From assembly GCF_003265345.1 (NCBI RefSeq), contig NZ_QFWW01000023.1, positions 1-64,000 on the forward strand: a DNA stretch of 64,000 nt. The letters run 5' to 3'. A program made the position numbers and the translations under genes. Under the pieces are notes generated by a model that was given only the letters and a program-made list of their open reading frames with translations, did no database searches and was not told the DNA's origin. Within the stretch, counting starts at the first letter, position 1. Every line of letters starts with the position of its first letter. Positions 41,387 through 49,938 of this stretch are shown piece by piece. The stretch is from Lentzea terrae (GTDB taxonomy: Bacteria; Actinomycetota; Actinomycetes; Mycobacteriales; Pseudonocardiaceae).

Positions 41387-43221
41387 GACGTCACGCGCAC
41401 ATCGGTGTGGGCGGCACGCGGAGCCGGGACGGTTCCGGTCGCGCACTCCGCCATCACCTCGACCTCGCCGTAGTCGACGGCGAGCGACAGCAGATACGCC
41501 GGATCGAGCGGCGGCACGGCGACCTGCGAGATGGCCGGGTGCGACGGGCGCTGGTCGAGTTCGCCCGGCCCGAACAGTTCCTCGTGCAGCTTCTCCCCCT
41601 CGCGCAGTCCGGTGTAGACGATCGGTGCGGACCTGCCGGAGACCTCCATCAACTGACGAGCGACGTCGGCGATCCTCAGCTGCTCCCCCATGTCGAGCAG
41701 CAGTGCCTCGCCGGAGCGGCCGATCGCCACCGCCTGGAGCACGAGCTGCACCGCTTCCGGAATGGTCATGAAGAAGCGACTCACGTCGGGGTGCGTGACG
41801 GTGATCGGGCGGCCTTGTGCCAGCTGCTCGGTGAACGTGCTGAGAACCGAACCCCTGCTGCCGAAGACGTTGCCGAACCTGACGGACAGGTACTTGCCGT
41901 CGGAACGCGTCGCCGCGTCGGAGGTGAGCCGCTCACCGACCCTCTTGGAGCTGCCGAGAACACTCGTCGGGTTCGCCGCCTTGTCCGTGGAGATGTTGAC
42001 GAACGTGCTCACGCCCGCCGCCAGCGATGCTTCGAGCACGTAGTAGGTCCCGAGCACGTTCGTCTTCCACGCTTCGAGCGGGTACTGCTCGAGGGCGGTG
42101 AGGTGCTTGAGCGCCGCGGCGTGGAAGACCACGTCCGGCTGGCACCGAGCGAAGGCGGCTCGCACGGCCTCGCAGTCCCGGATGTCCGCCAGTACGACGT
42201 CCGGCGAGTCGAGCAGCGCCTCGCCGTACATCGACAGCCGCACGGCGTGCAGCGCCGACTCGTCGCGATCGAGCATGAACAGCTCCGCGGGCCCGAACCG
42301 GTGAATCTGGCGGCACAGCTCCGATCCCACGGACCCGCCCGCGCCGGTGACGAGGACTCGCTTGCCCACGAGGTGCTCACCAGCGGTGTCGGAGCAGGTG
42401 TGGACCTGCTGCCTGCCGAGCAGCTCGGCGAGGTCGAGTTCGCGAAGATCCGCGACACCGACCTGGGAGCCGAGCACCTCGTGCAGCGACGGCAGCACCT
42501 GCAGGCCGAGGCCGGTCTGCTGCGCGATCTCGGACATCTCGTGCAGCAGACCGGGATCAGGCTCCCGCAGTGCGACCACGATCAGCGTCGCGCCCGTGCG
42601 TGCGGCGACCGCCGCCACGTCCGCGGTGGTGCCGCTCACCGGAACGCCGCGAATGCGCAGCGCCTGCTTCGCCGGGTCGTCGTCGACGAGCGCGACGGGG
42701 AGGTAACCGCTCGCGGGGTCGCTCAGCATCGACCGGACCAGTTGCTCCCCGGTGACACCAGCGCCCAGGATGACCACTCGCCGGGCGGACGCTCGTTCCG
42801 GCGTGGCCCAGCGCTCGTGACTCCACCTGACCGTGCAGCGTCCCGCCCAAGCCAGGAACAACGCGACGAACGCGGACGTCAGCGGTACGGATCGGGGAAC
42901 GGGTGGAATCGTCCACCAGAGGTCGACGACGACGGCGAACACACCGGTGATGACGGCGACCCACGCCAGGCGCACCGCCTCCTCGAGGCTGCCCACCGGG
43001 TAGCGCCCGCTGTAGAGATGTGCCACCAGCCCGACAACGACGGCGATGGTGAGCACGATCAGCGTGAACTCGGCGAATCGCGGGCCCTCGACGTCTGTCG
43101 CTTCCAATGCGTAGCGGAACCAGGTCACCGCCGCGATTGCGACGGCCCACGCGGAAACGTCGATTCCCCACAACAGGAACCGACGTCGCCATTCGATCAA
43201 GGGCACTGGATCACACCTCAT
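41383..43221 (-). CDS. Membrane UDP-GlcNAc 4,6-dehydratase (CapD/WbpM/PglF type)
   Basis: A 612-residue protein. About four TMs (10-130) precede a CoA-binding-like Rossmann domain (RRVVILGAGVTGEQLVRSM) and a C-terminal SDR domain: VLVTGAGGSVGSELCRQI, FHAAALKHLTALEQYP, STDKAANPTSVLGSSKR and SVRFGNVFGSRGSV. The usual Met-Gly of the active-site TNVMG motif is Leu-Gly here. It makes UDP-4-keto-6-deoxy-HexNAc, substrate of the aminotransferase. The ATG at 43221 is chosen for GAAGG upstream and the TM start soon after. It is the first gene of the minus-strand operon; the BY-kinase gene is divergent, so promoters for both lie in 43222-43380. Confidence 0.9.
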   Translation of the reverse strand: MRCDPVPLIEWRRRFLLWGIDVSAWAVAIAAVTWFRYALEATDVEGPRFAEFTLIVLTIAVVVGLVAHLYSGRYPVGSLEEAVRLAWVAVITGVFAVVVDLWWTIPPVPRSVPLTSAFVALFLAWAGRCTVRWSHERWATPERASARRVVILGAGVTGEQLVRSMLSDPASGYLPVALVDDDPAKQALRIRGVPVSGTTADVAAVAARTGATLIVVALREPDPGLLHEMSEIAQQTGLGLQVLPSLHEVLGSQVGVADLRELDLAELLGRQQVHTCSDTAGEHLVGKRVLVTGAGGSVGSELCRQIHRFGPAELFMLDRDESALHAVRLSMYGEALLDSPDVVLADIRDCEAVRAAFARCQPDVVFHAAALKHLTALEQYPLEAWKTNVLGTYYVLEASLAAGVSTFVNISTDKAANPTSVLGSSKRVGERLTSDAATRSDGKYLSVRFGNVFGSRGSVLSTFTEQLAQGRPITVTHPDVSRFFMTIPEAVQLVLQAVAIGRSGEALLLDMGEQLRIADVARQLMEVSGRSAPIVYTGLREGEKLHEELFGPGELDQRPSHPAISQVAVPPLDPAYLLSLAVDYGEVEVMAECATGTVPAPRAAHTDVRVTS

Positions 43222-43380
43222 TCCGCCTTCACACCGGCACTTGATGTGGTCAGACCCGCGAGACAGCGATCCATTACCCGCGACTACCCGAAAGTGTTGC
43301 CCACTTGCGCATCCGGAAACTCTTGGCACAATTCAGCAATCATCTCCGAGGCAATACCGATCAAACTCCGAAAGGAACCC

Positions 43381-44769
43381 GTGTCTTTGCGCGGTTATCT
43401 CCTGCTGCTCCGCGAACGTTGGCGGGTGGTGACGGCGGGCCTGGCACTGGGCGCCTGCGCGACGGCGGCGGCCACCTGGGCCGTCACCCCCGTCTACGAG
43501 GCGGAGGTGACGCTGTTCGTCTCGGCGCAGGACGTGGACGGCGACGCGGCACAGGCCTACCAGGGCAGCCTCATGTCACAGCAGAAGGTCAAGTCGTACA
43601 CACGGCTGGTCACCAGCGGGCGCATCCGTCAGGACGTCGAACGCCGAGGACTCGCGCCGGGCCCGGACTCGATTCGAGCCGAGGTCCAGCCGGGCACAGT
43701 GCTGCTGACGATCACCGCCATCGATCCGTCGCCGAACCGGGCACAGCACCTGGCCGACGCGGCGGCCGAGGCGTTCACCGGGCTCGTCGCGGAGCTGGAG
43801 AGGCCGGTCGGCGGTGGTCAGCCCGCCGTCGCGGCGAAGGTGGTCGAACCCGCGAGGCTGCCGGCCACCCCCGTGTCTCCTCGTCCGGTGAGCAACGGCG
43901 TGCTCGGTGTCCTGATCGGGCTCGCCGCCGGCGTCGGTGCCGCACTGGTGCGCAACGCGCTCGACACGTCGGTCCGATCGGTGGAGATGCTCCAGCAACT
44001 GGTGGCAGCGCCGTCGCTGGGCACCATCCCCTTCGATCCTCGCGCTGCAGCACGACCGGCGATCACGTACCCGCACTCGACATCGGCACGCGCGGAGTCG
44101 CTGCGGCGGGTGCGGACGAACCTCCAGTTCGTCGATGTCGATCATCCCGCCCGCACGATCGTGATCACCAGCTCCATGCCCGCAGAGGGCAAGTCGACGC
44201 TCACCTGCGATCTCGCCGTCGTCCTCGCAGAGGCGGGGCGGTCGGTGGTGGTGGTCGACGCCGACTTCCGCGCGCCCCGCATCGGCGACTACCTGGGTCT
44301 GGAGTCCGCCGTCGGCCTGACCAGCGTGCTGATCGGGCACGCGCGGCTCGAGGAAGCACTGCAGCCGTGCGGCTATCGCGGCATGACCGTGCTCGCGAGC
44401 GGTCCGATCCCTCCGAACCCCAGCGAGTTGCTCTCCTCGCGCTACGTCGTGGACGTGCTCGAACTCCTGGCAGGCCGCTTCGACGTCGTGCTCGTGGACA
44501 CACCGCCGCTGCTGCCCGTCACCGACGCGGCGATCCTGGCGAGCCGGTGCGACGGCGCGATCCTGGCCGTGCGGCACGGCAAGACCACGAAGCAACAGGT
44601 CCAGGAATCCGGCAACGCCCTCGAAGCGGTGTCGGCACGACTGCTCGGCACGGTCACGACGATGACACCGCGAACCCGTCTCGGCGATGCCTACCGGTAC
44701 CACCGCGCAGACGAACAGGAAACCGCGCCCCTACCGCAAACGCATGTCCGTCAGGAGCACCGGCCATGA
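43381..44769 (+). CDS. Wzz-BY-kinase polysaccharide co-polymerase
   Basis: A 462-residue fused chain-length regulator and bacterial tyrosine kinase. TM1 is about 15-35, an extracytoplasmic Wzz domain follows (to about 165), and TM2 is about 171-190. The cytoplasmic kinase has Walker A SSMPAEGKST (264-273), A' VVVDADFR and B FDVVLVDTPP. The C-terminal Tyr cluster is short (GDAYRYHR). It would control polymer length through phosphorylation cycles reversed by the phosphatase two genes on. The GTG at 43381 has AAAGGA upstream. Its stop overlaps the LCP gene (ATGA). Confidence 0.92.
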   Translation: MSLRGYLLLLRERWRVVTAGLALGACATAAATWAVTPVYEAEVTLFVSAQDVDGDAAQAYQGSLMSQQKVKSYTRLVTSGRIRQDVERRGLAPGPDSIRAEVQPGTVLLTITAIDPSPNRAQHLADAAAEAFTGLVAELERPVGGGQPAVAAKVVEPARLPATPVSPRPVSNGVLGVLIGLAAGVGAALVRNALDTSVRSVEMLQQLVAAPSLGTIPFDPRAAARPAITYPHSTSARAESLRRVRTNLQFVDVDHPARTIVITSSMPAEGKSTLTCDLAVVLAEAGRSVVVVDADFRAPRIGDYLGLESAVGLTSVLIGHARLEEALQPCGYRGMTVLASGPIPPNPSELLSSRYVVDVLELLAGRFDVVLVDTPPLLPVTDAAILASRCDGAILAVRHGKTTKQQVQESGNALEAVSARLLGTVTTMTPRTRLGDAYRYHRADEQETAPLPQTHVRQEHRP

Positions 44770-45575
44770 CCGTTCCGGAACCGGCGGGCGGGACGAGGAA
44801 CACACGGCTGGCAGTGCTGTCGGCGTTCGCGCTGTGCTTGCTGGTCACCGGACTGTGCGCGGTCATCACTCACGAAGGACGAGAGATGCCACAGTTGCCA
44901 CCGGTCTTCAGCTCACTCGACGCGGCGCAGCGTCCACCCAGGTGGACGGAAGGCCTGACGTTCCTGCTCACGAGCAACGATCCCGCTGCGTACTCCGACC
45001 GCAGCGAAGTGATCATGCTCGTCCGGTTGTCCGCAGACCGCAGAGCGGCGACCGTCGTGTCGATCCCGCCCGACAGCTGGGTCGCGGTCCCCGGACACGG
45101 TGTGGCCAGGATGAGTTCGGTGTCCGCATTCGGCGGACCCGCGCTGATGGTCCGCACGGTGGAGACGCTCACCGGGGTGCGGGTGGACCACTTCGCGATG
45201 ACGGATCTCACCGGTTTCCGGGCTCTGGCACAGGTGGTGGGCGGCGTCGGCCCGGTCGATCCGAGCATCGCCGATCCGTGCGAGCGGCAGCAGGAGGCGC
45301 TCAGGGCGCTGATCTCGAAGGTGATGGCGAGCGGAGTGCTGAACAGCCCCGGCCGGGCACACGGCTTCGCCGACGCGGTGTGGCGACACGTCCAGTTCGA
45401 CGACATCCTCACGACGCACGCGCTGCGGTCGCTCGCCTTCGAGCTCAGGGAGCTGGACCCGGCCGCCGTCACGTTCGTGACGGCACCGATCTCGGACGGC
45501 ACACGTGCCGGTCAGCTGTGGGAAGCGTTGCGCCACAACCAGATCAAGCACTATCTCGAAAGCACACCGCGGTGA
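44766..45575 (+). CDS. Divergent LytR-CpsA-Psr (LCP) family protein
   Basis: A 269-residue protein with one N-terminal TM (about 15-34) and a shortened LCP domain: DRSEVIMLVRLSADRRAATVVSIPPDSWVAVPGHGVARMSSVSAFGGPALMVRTVETLTGVRVDHFAMTDLTGF. The highly conserved Arg of the SIPRD motif is Pro here, and the usual segment with further pyrophosphate-binding Arg residues before the RQQ motif is missing (only CERQQEALRAL remains). LCP enzymes attach polymers to peptidoglycan; this one may be inactive or changed. It overlaps both neighbours by 4 bp in the kinase-LCP-phosphatase operon. Confidence 0.8.
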   Translation: MTVPEPAGGTRNTRLAVLSAFALCLLVTGLCAVITHEGREMPQLPPVFSSLDAAQRPPRWTEGLTFLLTSNDPAAYSDRSEVIMLVRLSADRRAATVVSIPPDSWVAVPGHGVARMSSVSAFGGPALMVRTVETLTGVRVDHFAMTDLTGFRALAQVVGGVGPVDPSIADPCERQQEALRALISKVMASGVLNSPGRAHGFADAVWRHVQFDDILTTHALRSLAFELRELDPAAVTFVTAPISDGTRAGQLWEALRHNQIKHYLESTPR

Positions 45576-46165
45576 GGAAAGGTTTCCGCATCCTGTTCGT
45601 GTGCAGCGGCAACATCTGCCGCTCCCCCTTCGCCGAGTTGTTGACCAGGTACCTGCTCGCACAGCGGCTGCCGCACGACCAGATCACCCGCTTCGCGGTC
45701 GCGAGCGCGGGAACTCAGGCCGTGACCGGAGCGGCGATGCACTCGCTGACCCGTGACCAGCTGCCGCGGTGGGGCATGGAACGGGTGGCCGGCGAGAGGC
45801 ACATCGCCCGCAAGCTCGACCGGATCGCGCTGGCCTCGGCGGATCTCGTGCTGACGGCGGACCGCGAACACCGGGCGGAGGTCGTCTCCACGCACCCGTC
45901 GCTGCTGCACTCGACCTTCTGCCTGCGGGAGTTCGCCCGCCTGCTGGCACCGGTGTCACTGCGCCGCACCGGTGACGACCCCGTGCTCCGCGCGCGGGCC
46001 GCGGTCTCGACCGCGGCAGTGCGCCGAGGCTGCGTCCCGTGGGTCGACAAGACCGCTGACGTCGTGCCCGATCCGTACGGCCGGTCCCGCAACGCGCATC
46101 AGCTGAGCACGGACCTGATCGGCGACGCGCTGCGTCAGGTGCTCACCGTGATGTTCGACGCTTGA
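45572..46165 (+). CDS. Low-molecular-weight protein-tyrosine phosphatase (Wzb-like)
   Basis: A 197-residue phosphatase. The P-loop CSGNICRS (C-x5-R-S) lies at about 11-18, and the general-acid Asp is in VPDPYGRS near the end. It is about 40 residues longer than Wzb, owing to an insert around CLREFARLLAPVSLRRTGDDPVLRARAAVSTAAVRRG. The GTG overlaps the LCP stop (GTGA). It is expected to dephosphorylate the BY-kinase. Confidence 0.92.
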   Translation: MRKGFRILFVCSGNICRSPFAELLTRYLLAQRLPHDQITRFAVASAGTQAVTGAAMHSLTRDQLPRWGMERVAGERHIARKLDRIALASADLVLTADREHRAEVVSTHPSLLHSTFCLREFARLLAPVSLRRTGDDPVLRARAAVSTAAVRRGCVPWVDKTADVVPDPYGRSRNAHQLSTDLIGDALRQVLTVMFDA

Positions 46166-46239
46166 ACAATCCGCCAGAACCGGGGTGCGAGGCCTCGGGT
46201 TGCACGACTGGCGGCACCCGTCTTTTCCGAGGAGCACAT

Positions 46240-46866
46240 GTGGCCACCGTCGTACCGCTGTCACTGACTTTGGAGGTGGGCCGTCATCGGTGCAGCACGC
46301 TGGTGTGGGCGCTGCAGACCGGACAGGCGGCCGACGGCGCGGAGCGGTGGCTGTTCGACTCCTCGGCGGTGCGGTGGTTGCTCGACCGGGTGGCCGACGG
46401 CGAGATCAGCCCCGAGCGAGCCGTCGAGCTGGTGCACGAGGTGTCGCGGTGGAACAGCGGCTGTTGCTACTGGTGCGACCTCGCCGCCGCCACCTACCCG
46501 GAGGCGCTCCGCCGGCACCGGGACGCGCTCGCGCAATGGCAGCGGCAGCAACAAAGCCTCACTCCGGAGACGCACCCGTACCTGCTCGACAACGGCACCG
46601 TGCACAGGTGGAACTGCTCGGCCGCGCCACCGGCTCGGGGCCCCGGGCATCCCGGCGCGGACCTGCACGCCTACTCGGCGTGGCACGGCCCGCTGAACGG
46701 AGACCTGGACCGGATCATGGCCGAGCTGTGGGAGGAAACCCGGACGAGCAGGCGGGTCACCGAAGTGGAACTCGACCAGTGGTTGCGGCTGCGCAACCAC
46801 CACGCCGGCTCACCCTGGTGCCCGCGGTGCTCGCCGGAACTACCTGGCGAACCTGCACCCGGCTAG
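46240..46866 (+). CDS. Cys/His-rich hypothetical protein
   Basis: A soluble protein of 208 residues from GTG 46240 with GGAG 5 bp before; an in-frame TTG at 46162 would overlap the phosphatase stop but lacks a ribosome-binding site. Cys/His clusters are GCCYWCDLA, HRWNCS and SPWCPRCSPE, suggesting a zinc site. Trp-rich. No family recognised. It ends 62 bp from the convergent PAS gene, with an imperfect hairpin between (about 46876-46912). It may be part of the polysaccharide operon, but the gap of 74 bp makes this uncertain. Confidence 0.65.
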   Translation: MATVVPLSLTLEVGRHRCSTLVWALQTGQAADGAERWLFDSSAVRWLLDRVADGEISPERAVELVHEVSRWNSGCCYWCDLAAATYPEALRRHRDALAQWQRQQQSLTPETHPYLLDNGTVHRWNCSAAPPARGPGHPGADLHAYSAWHGPLNGDLDRIMAELWEETRTSRRVTEVELDQWLRLRNHHAGSPWCPRCSPELPGEPAPG

Positions 46867-46928
46867 TCGCACAGCCCGGAACGGCGCCGGACGAATTCAC
46901 CGTCGGCGTTCCAGTCCGCGCCACCAGC

Positions 46929-47678
46929 TCACGACTCCAGCACGCAACAGCTTCCCCGCACCACGGCCGGGAGACCGTCGGGCGCGCACTCCATCCGGCC
47001 GACGACGCGAATGCGGTGCCCGCCGTGCTCCGGGGCCAGTCGCACCTCGACGTCCATCGGCTCTCCGCGCCGCAGCAGCGCCTGCCACTCGCCCTCGCCC
47101 GCGACCGCCGACTCGAGGCGGGCCTGCACGTCCGGGCCCGCACCGAAGATCTGACGCAGCCCGTTCGACACGATCAGCCTGCCGCTCATGAGGTCGAGGG
47201 AGAACACGCCGAACCCGGCATCCGCCACGGCATCGACGGCGTCCGCGAACTCGAGCCGGTCCGCCGTCGAGGAACCGTCGTCCGTGATCGGCCGGTGCTC
47301 GCCGGCCAGCCAGCCCGGCAACCAGGTGCACAACACGGATTCGTCCACGGGAGTGATGCGGACGGACACACCGGGGGTCCGCGCGAGATCCGTGAGCGGA
47401 TGAGGCGCCGCCACGACGTGCTGGACGGCTTCACCGGACCGGGACACCTGCGTGAACGTCCTGCGCAACAGCGCGGCGGTGTCTTCCGGCAACAGTTGCC
47501 CGAGCGTCAGGCCGGCGACCTGATCGACCCCCAGCACCTCCGTGGCGGACTTGTTGCCCATTTCCACGCGATAATCCACAACGTCCGCAGGATCACCCTC
47601 GCGCTGAATCGGCATCCAAACCAATGCAGCTTCCTGCATCAGATCGACGACCTCCTGCAAGCGCAGCCCATTAGCCAA
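46929..47678 (-). CDS. PAS-domain protein without output domain
   Basis: A 249-residue soluble protein with two PAS-like regions (about 1-115 and 140-245). The first shows YRVEMGNKSATEVLGVDQVAGLTLGQLLPEDTAALLRR and the second GFGVFSLDLMSGRLIVSNGLRQIFG. No kinase, HTH or cyclase domain follows. The start is TTG at 47678 with a weak ACAGG upstream; no ATG lies before the PAS core. An ACTCGTTCGAGTGA motif is found 205 bp upstream, shared with the sigma and LuxR genes next to it, suggesting co-regulation. Confidence 0.75.
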   Translation of the reverse strand: MANGLRLQEVVDLMQEAALVWMPIQREGDPADVVDYRVEMGNKSATEVLGVDQVAGLTLGQLLPEDTAALLRRTFTQVSRSGEAVQHVVAAPHPLTDLARTPGVSVRITPVDESVLCTWLPGWLAGEHRPITDDGSSTADRLEFADAVDAVADAGFGVFSLDLMSGRLIVSNGLRQIFGAGPDVQARLESAVAGEGEWQALLRRGEPMDVEVRLAPEHGGHRIRVVGRMECAPDGLPAVVRGSCCVLES

Positions 47679-47882
47679 GACCTGTCTCGCCCCCTACTTG
47701 AGTAACCGCCGCCGTGGAGCTATCCAAGACTACGGTCCGCAGCGGTCTCGCACCTCAACAGGAGGAAACGATCCATCAGATCGTGACGTTTGCCCTCACT
47801 TCGGTCCAAACTGCAGTGACAAGTCGTCACAAGTCCTGACCAGATCCTACCGGGAACGTCCTTCACCCACTGGTGTGCGTTA

Positions 47883-47896
47883 ACTCGTTCGAGTGA
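47883..47896. promoter_or_regulatory. ACTCGTTCGAGTGA motif, copy 1
   Basis: Arms ACTCG/CGAGT around TT, in the 274-bp region between the sigma-factor stop and the PAS-gene start. The same motif with a different central base recurs at 48884 and 50028. Confidence 0.4.
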
Positions 47897-47952
47897 TGGT
47901 CGGGTACGCCGCGCAATATCTCGAATGTTCGACACGGACAAAACAACCGGAA

Positions 47953-48705
47953 TCAGGCCACGAGCCGGTCGTCGGGAGGCACCGTGCGGCCGAGTTGCTC
48001 CAGCAGATCGGTGACCTCACGAGCGGCGCCGGTGCAGTTGTCGCAGAGTGCCAGGTGGTCCCGCACCCGCTGCCGCACGCCGCGCACTCTGCGCCCGGCC
48101 AACACCGCCGCCAGGTTGTCGACCGCCTCACGACAGACCTCCTCGGCCGCGGCCTTCACGTGCATCTGCACGTAGGCCAGCCGCAGCCCCTCGCGGGCCC
48201 GGAAGGCCAGCGCTGCCACCGCGTTCGGCCGCATGCCGAGTGCGTCCGCCGCCGCTGACGTGCTGAGCCGCTCCAGCTCGAGCAGCACCAGCACGGACCG
48301 CCAGCGCTCTGGCAAGCTGGCGAGAGCCCTGCTCGCGAGCTCGGCGTCGAGCCTCGCGGTGACGGGATCGTTCTCCTCGGCCGGCAACAGGAGCTCGGTC
48401 ACCTCCACACGCCGGTCGACCATCCGGTCGCACGCCACCTGCTTGTAGAACGTCGTGCGAACCGTGGTCAGCAGGTAGGCGCGGAACATCTCCGTCGGAC
48501 CGCCGCCCGCGACGATCCGGTTGAACACTTTGACAAATGCCTCGGAAACGAGATCGTCGGCACCTTGCGACGTACCGAGCAGCCTGCAAGCAAGTCCGTA
48601 CGCGTCCACGAAATTCCTGCGGTAGAGCTGGACGAAAACCTCTCGGTCTCCGGCGCGAATCGCCTGCACAAGACCGGAATCGATGTCCTCGACTTCGTCA
48701 GTCAT
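47953..48705 (-). CDS. ECF-type sigma factor with fused C-terminal zinc finger (module 2)
   Basis: A 250-residue paralogue of the sigma factor at 23464-24276, with near-identical region 2 (CRLLGTSQGADDLVSEAF) and RAYLLTTVRTTFYKQ linker. Region 4 reads LASLPERWRSVLVLLELERLSTSAAADALGMRPNAVAALAFRAREGLR. The C-terminal zinc motif is HLALCDNC (H-x3-C-x2-C). The ATG at 48705 is chosen by alignment with the paralogue (MTDEVEDID vs MTEDLDG) and an AGGTGA before it. Both palindromic motifs (48864, 48884) lie about 160-190 bp upstream. Targets probably include the neighbouring surface genes. Confidence 0.9.
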   Translation of the reverse strand: MTDEVEDIDSGLVQAIRAGDREVFVQLYRRNFVDAYGLACRLLGTSQGADDLVSEAFVKVFNRIVAGGGPTEMFRAYLLTTVRTTFYKQVACDRMVDRRVEVTELLLPAEENDPVTARLDAELASRALASLPERWRSVLVLLELERLSTSAAADALGMRPNAVAALAFRAREGLRLAYVQMHVKAAAEEVCREAVDNLAAVLAGRRVRGVRQRVRDHLALCDNCTGAAREVTDLLEQLGRTVPPDDRLVA

Positions 48706-48863
48706 TTCACCTGCCTCAGGTTTCCGATTCCCTCTCCGTCTCCCCCACCGGTGAACCACAAAGCTACAGCGAGCAGTTCCCCCAGGGAAGGCAACGCTCC
48801 GAAACACCTAACTTGTCGCCCCAACAGGTGCGCGCTATGCGGCTCGAATCATCGCAGCGCATC

Positions 48864-48875
48864 CCCAATTTTGCG
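48864..48875. promoter_or_regulatory. Near-palindrome CCCAATTTTGCG
   Basis: One mismatch from CCCAATTTTGGG at 20149. It lies about 160 bp upstream of the module 2 sigma gene and is flanked closely by the ACTCGTACGAGTGA motif. Confidence 0.3.
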
Positions 48876-48881
48876 TAGTAC

Positions 48882-49226
48882 TCACTCGTACGAGTGACCT
48901 GCTGCGCGAGGAAGCCCGCTCGAACGCTGCACGGGAATCACGTGCGCCGGGCTTGCGCACGTCTCGTCGTCCTCCAGCCCGCCCAGACTGATGACGGCGG
49001 CGCGGAGCGCCACCCGCAAGCGGTCCACCTGCGCCGCGGACAGGTGGATCGTCTCGTGATCGGCACTCTCCACGATCACGCACTGCTCGGTCAGCGCCAC
49101 CACGGTGGTGGCGCTCCTGCCCTGCTCGTCGCGGCAGCGGACCGTCCACGAACGACTGTCGTCCGTCCGCCGGAGGAGCCGGGCCACCACTGACGACAAC
49201 CATGCTTCGCGATGAAGACTGAACAT
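48882..49226 (-). CDS. Small Lsr2-dimerization-like protein, module 2 copy
   Basis: A 114-residue protein from ATG 49226 with GGAGG upstream; the frame runs further upstream through the LuxR gene but antisense-like. The middle resembles the module 1 protein: beta strands (ATTVVALTEQCVIVESADHETIHLS) then a helix (AAQVDRLRVALRAAVISL). It also resembles the Lsr2 N-terminal domain. A 40-residue tail is added. Its last codons coincide with the ACTCGTACGAGTGA motif. It lies between the LuxR and sigma genes, as in module 1. Confidence 0.65.
   Translation of the reverse strand: MFSLHREAWLSSVVARLLRRTDDSRSWTVRCRDEQGRSATTVVALTEQCVIVESADHETIHLSAAQVDRLRVALRAAVISLGGLEDDETCASPAHVIPVQRSSGLPRAAGHSYE
48884..48897. 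promoter_or_regulatory. ACTCGTACGAGTGA motif, copy 2
   Basis: Contains the perfect 14-bp palindrome CACTCGTACGAGTG (48883-48896). It overlaps the stop of the small gene and lies about 180 bp upstream of the sigma gene. Confidence 0.45.
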
Positions 49227-49257
49227 CCACGACCTCCTCGAGATGGAACTCCAGAGA

Positions 49258-49938
49258 TCACTTCGGCAGGAACGACAACTCGTAGGCCCTGGCCACGGCG
49301 TGCGCGCGGTCCCTGGCGTCGAGCTTTCGCAGGATGTGACTGACGTGTGTGCGCGCGGTCTCGGCGGTGATCTGGAGCCGCAACGCGATCTGCACCGCCG
49401 TGCGGCCTTCCGCGATGAGCTGCAGCACCTCGAACTCGCGGCGCGACAACGACCTCCCACCCCCCGTTCGCGCACCTTCCACGGAGGTGGCGAAGACGGC
49501 GAGAGCGGGGTCGATGTGGTGACCGACGGTCGCCCCCGCCGTGATGGCCTGCACCAACCGTTCGGGATCGGCGTCCAGCGGCACCAGCGCCCTGGCACCG
49601 TTGATGCGCGCCATGGCGATGCTGTCAGGGGTGCGAGCCTCCCGTCCGAGCAGCGCCACCACGGCGAGGTCCTTGAACAGGCGGGTCAGCAACTGGCAGC
49701 GGTTCCAGCCCGGATCACTGGCAGAGGTGAGGAGAACGACGTCGGGACGTGCCGACTCGCACAGTTCGACGGTGTCCCTGGTGCTGCTCACCGCGTCGAC
49801 CCACTCCAGGGCGGGATGTGCCGAGACGACGGTCTGCACGCCATGTCTCAGCAGCGGCAGCGATTCGACCAGCGCGATCCGGAGCGGACTCGCGCGGCCG
49901 TCTCCCACCAGCGACATCTCTTCCGCACCTGCATCCAT
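49258..49938 (-). CDS. LuxR-type regulator with aspartate-less receiver (module 2)
   Basis: A 226-residue paralogue of 25814-26530. The receiver reads LRIALVESLPLLRHGVQTVV and PDVVLLTSASDPGW, with Thr where the phospho-acceptor Asp should be. The LuxR HTH reads LSRREFEVLQLIAEGRTAVQIALRLQITAETARTHVSHILRKL. ATG 49938 is chosen; ATGs at 49983, 49965 and 49917 are alternatives and none has a strong ribosome-binding site. The CCTCGTCCGAGTGA motif lies about 90 bp upstream. It precedes the small gene by 31 bp. Confidence 0.87.
   Translation of the reverse strand: MDAGAEEMSLVGDGRASPLRIALVESLPLLRHGVQTVVSAHPALEWVDAVSSTRDTVELCESARPDVVLLTSASDPGWNRCQLLTRLFKDLAVVALLGREARTPDSIAMARINGARALVPLDADPERLVQAITAGATVGHHIDPALAVFATSVEGARTGGGRSLSRREFEVLQLIAEGRTAVQIALRLQITAETARTHVSHILRKLDARDRAHAVARAYELSFLPK

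Noticed and set aside
48883-48896. Palindrome as a transcription terminator of the small module 2 gene
   Set aside because: It is a bare palindrome with no loop or T-run, and its recurrence upstream of other regulator genes favours a protein-binding site.
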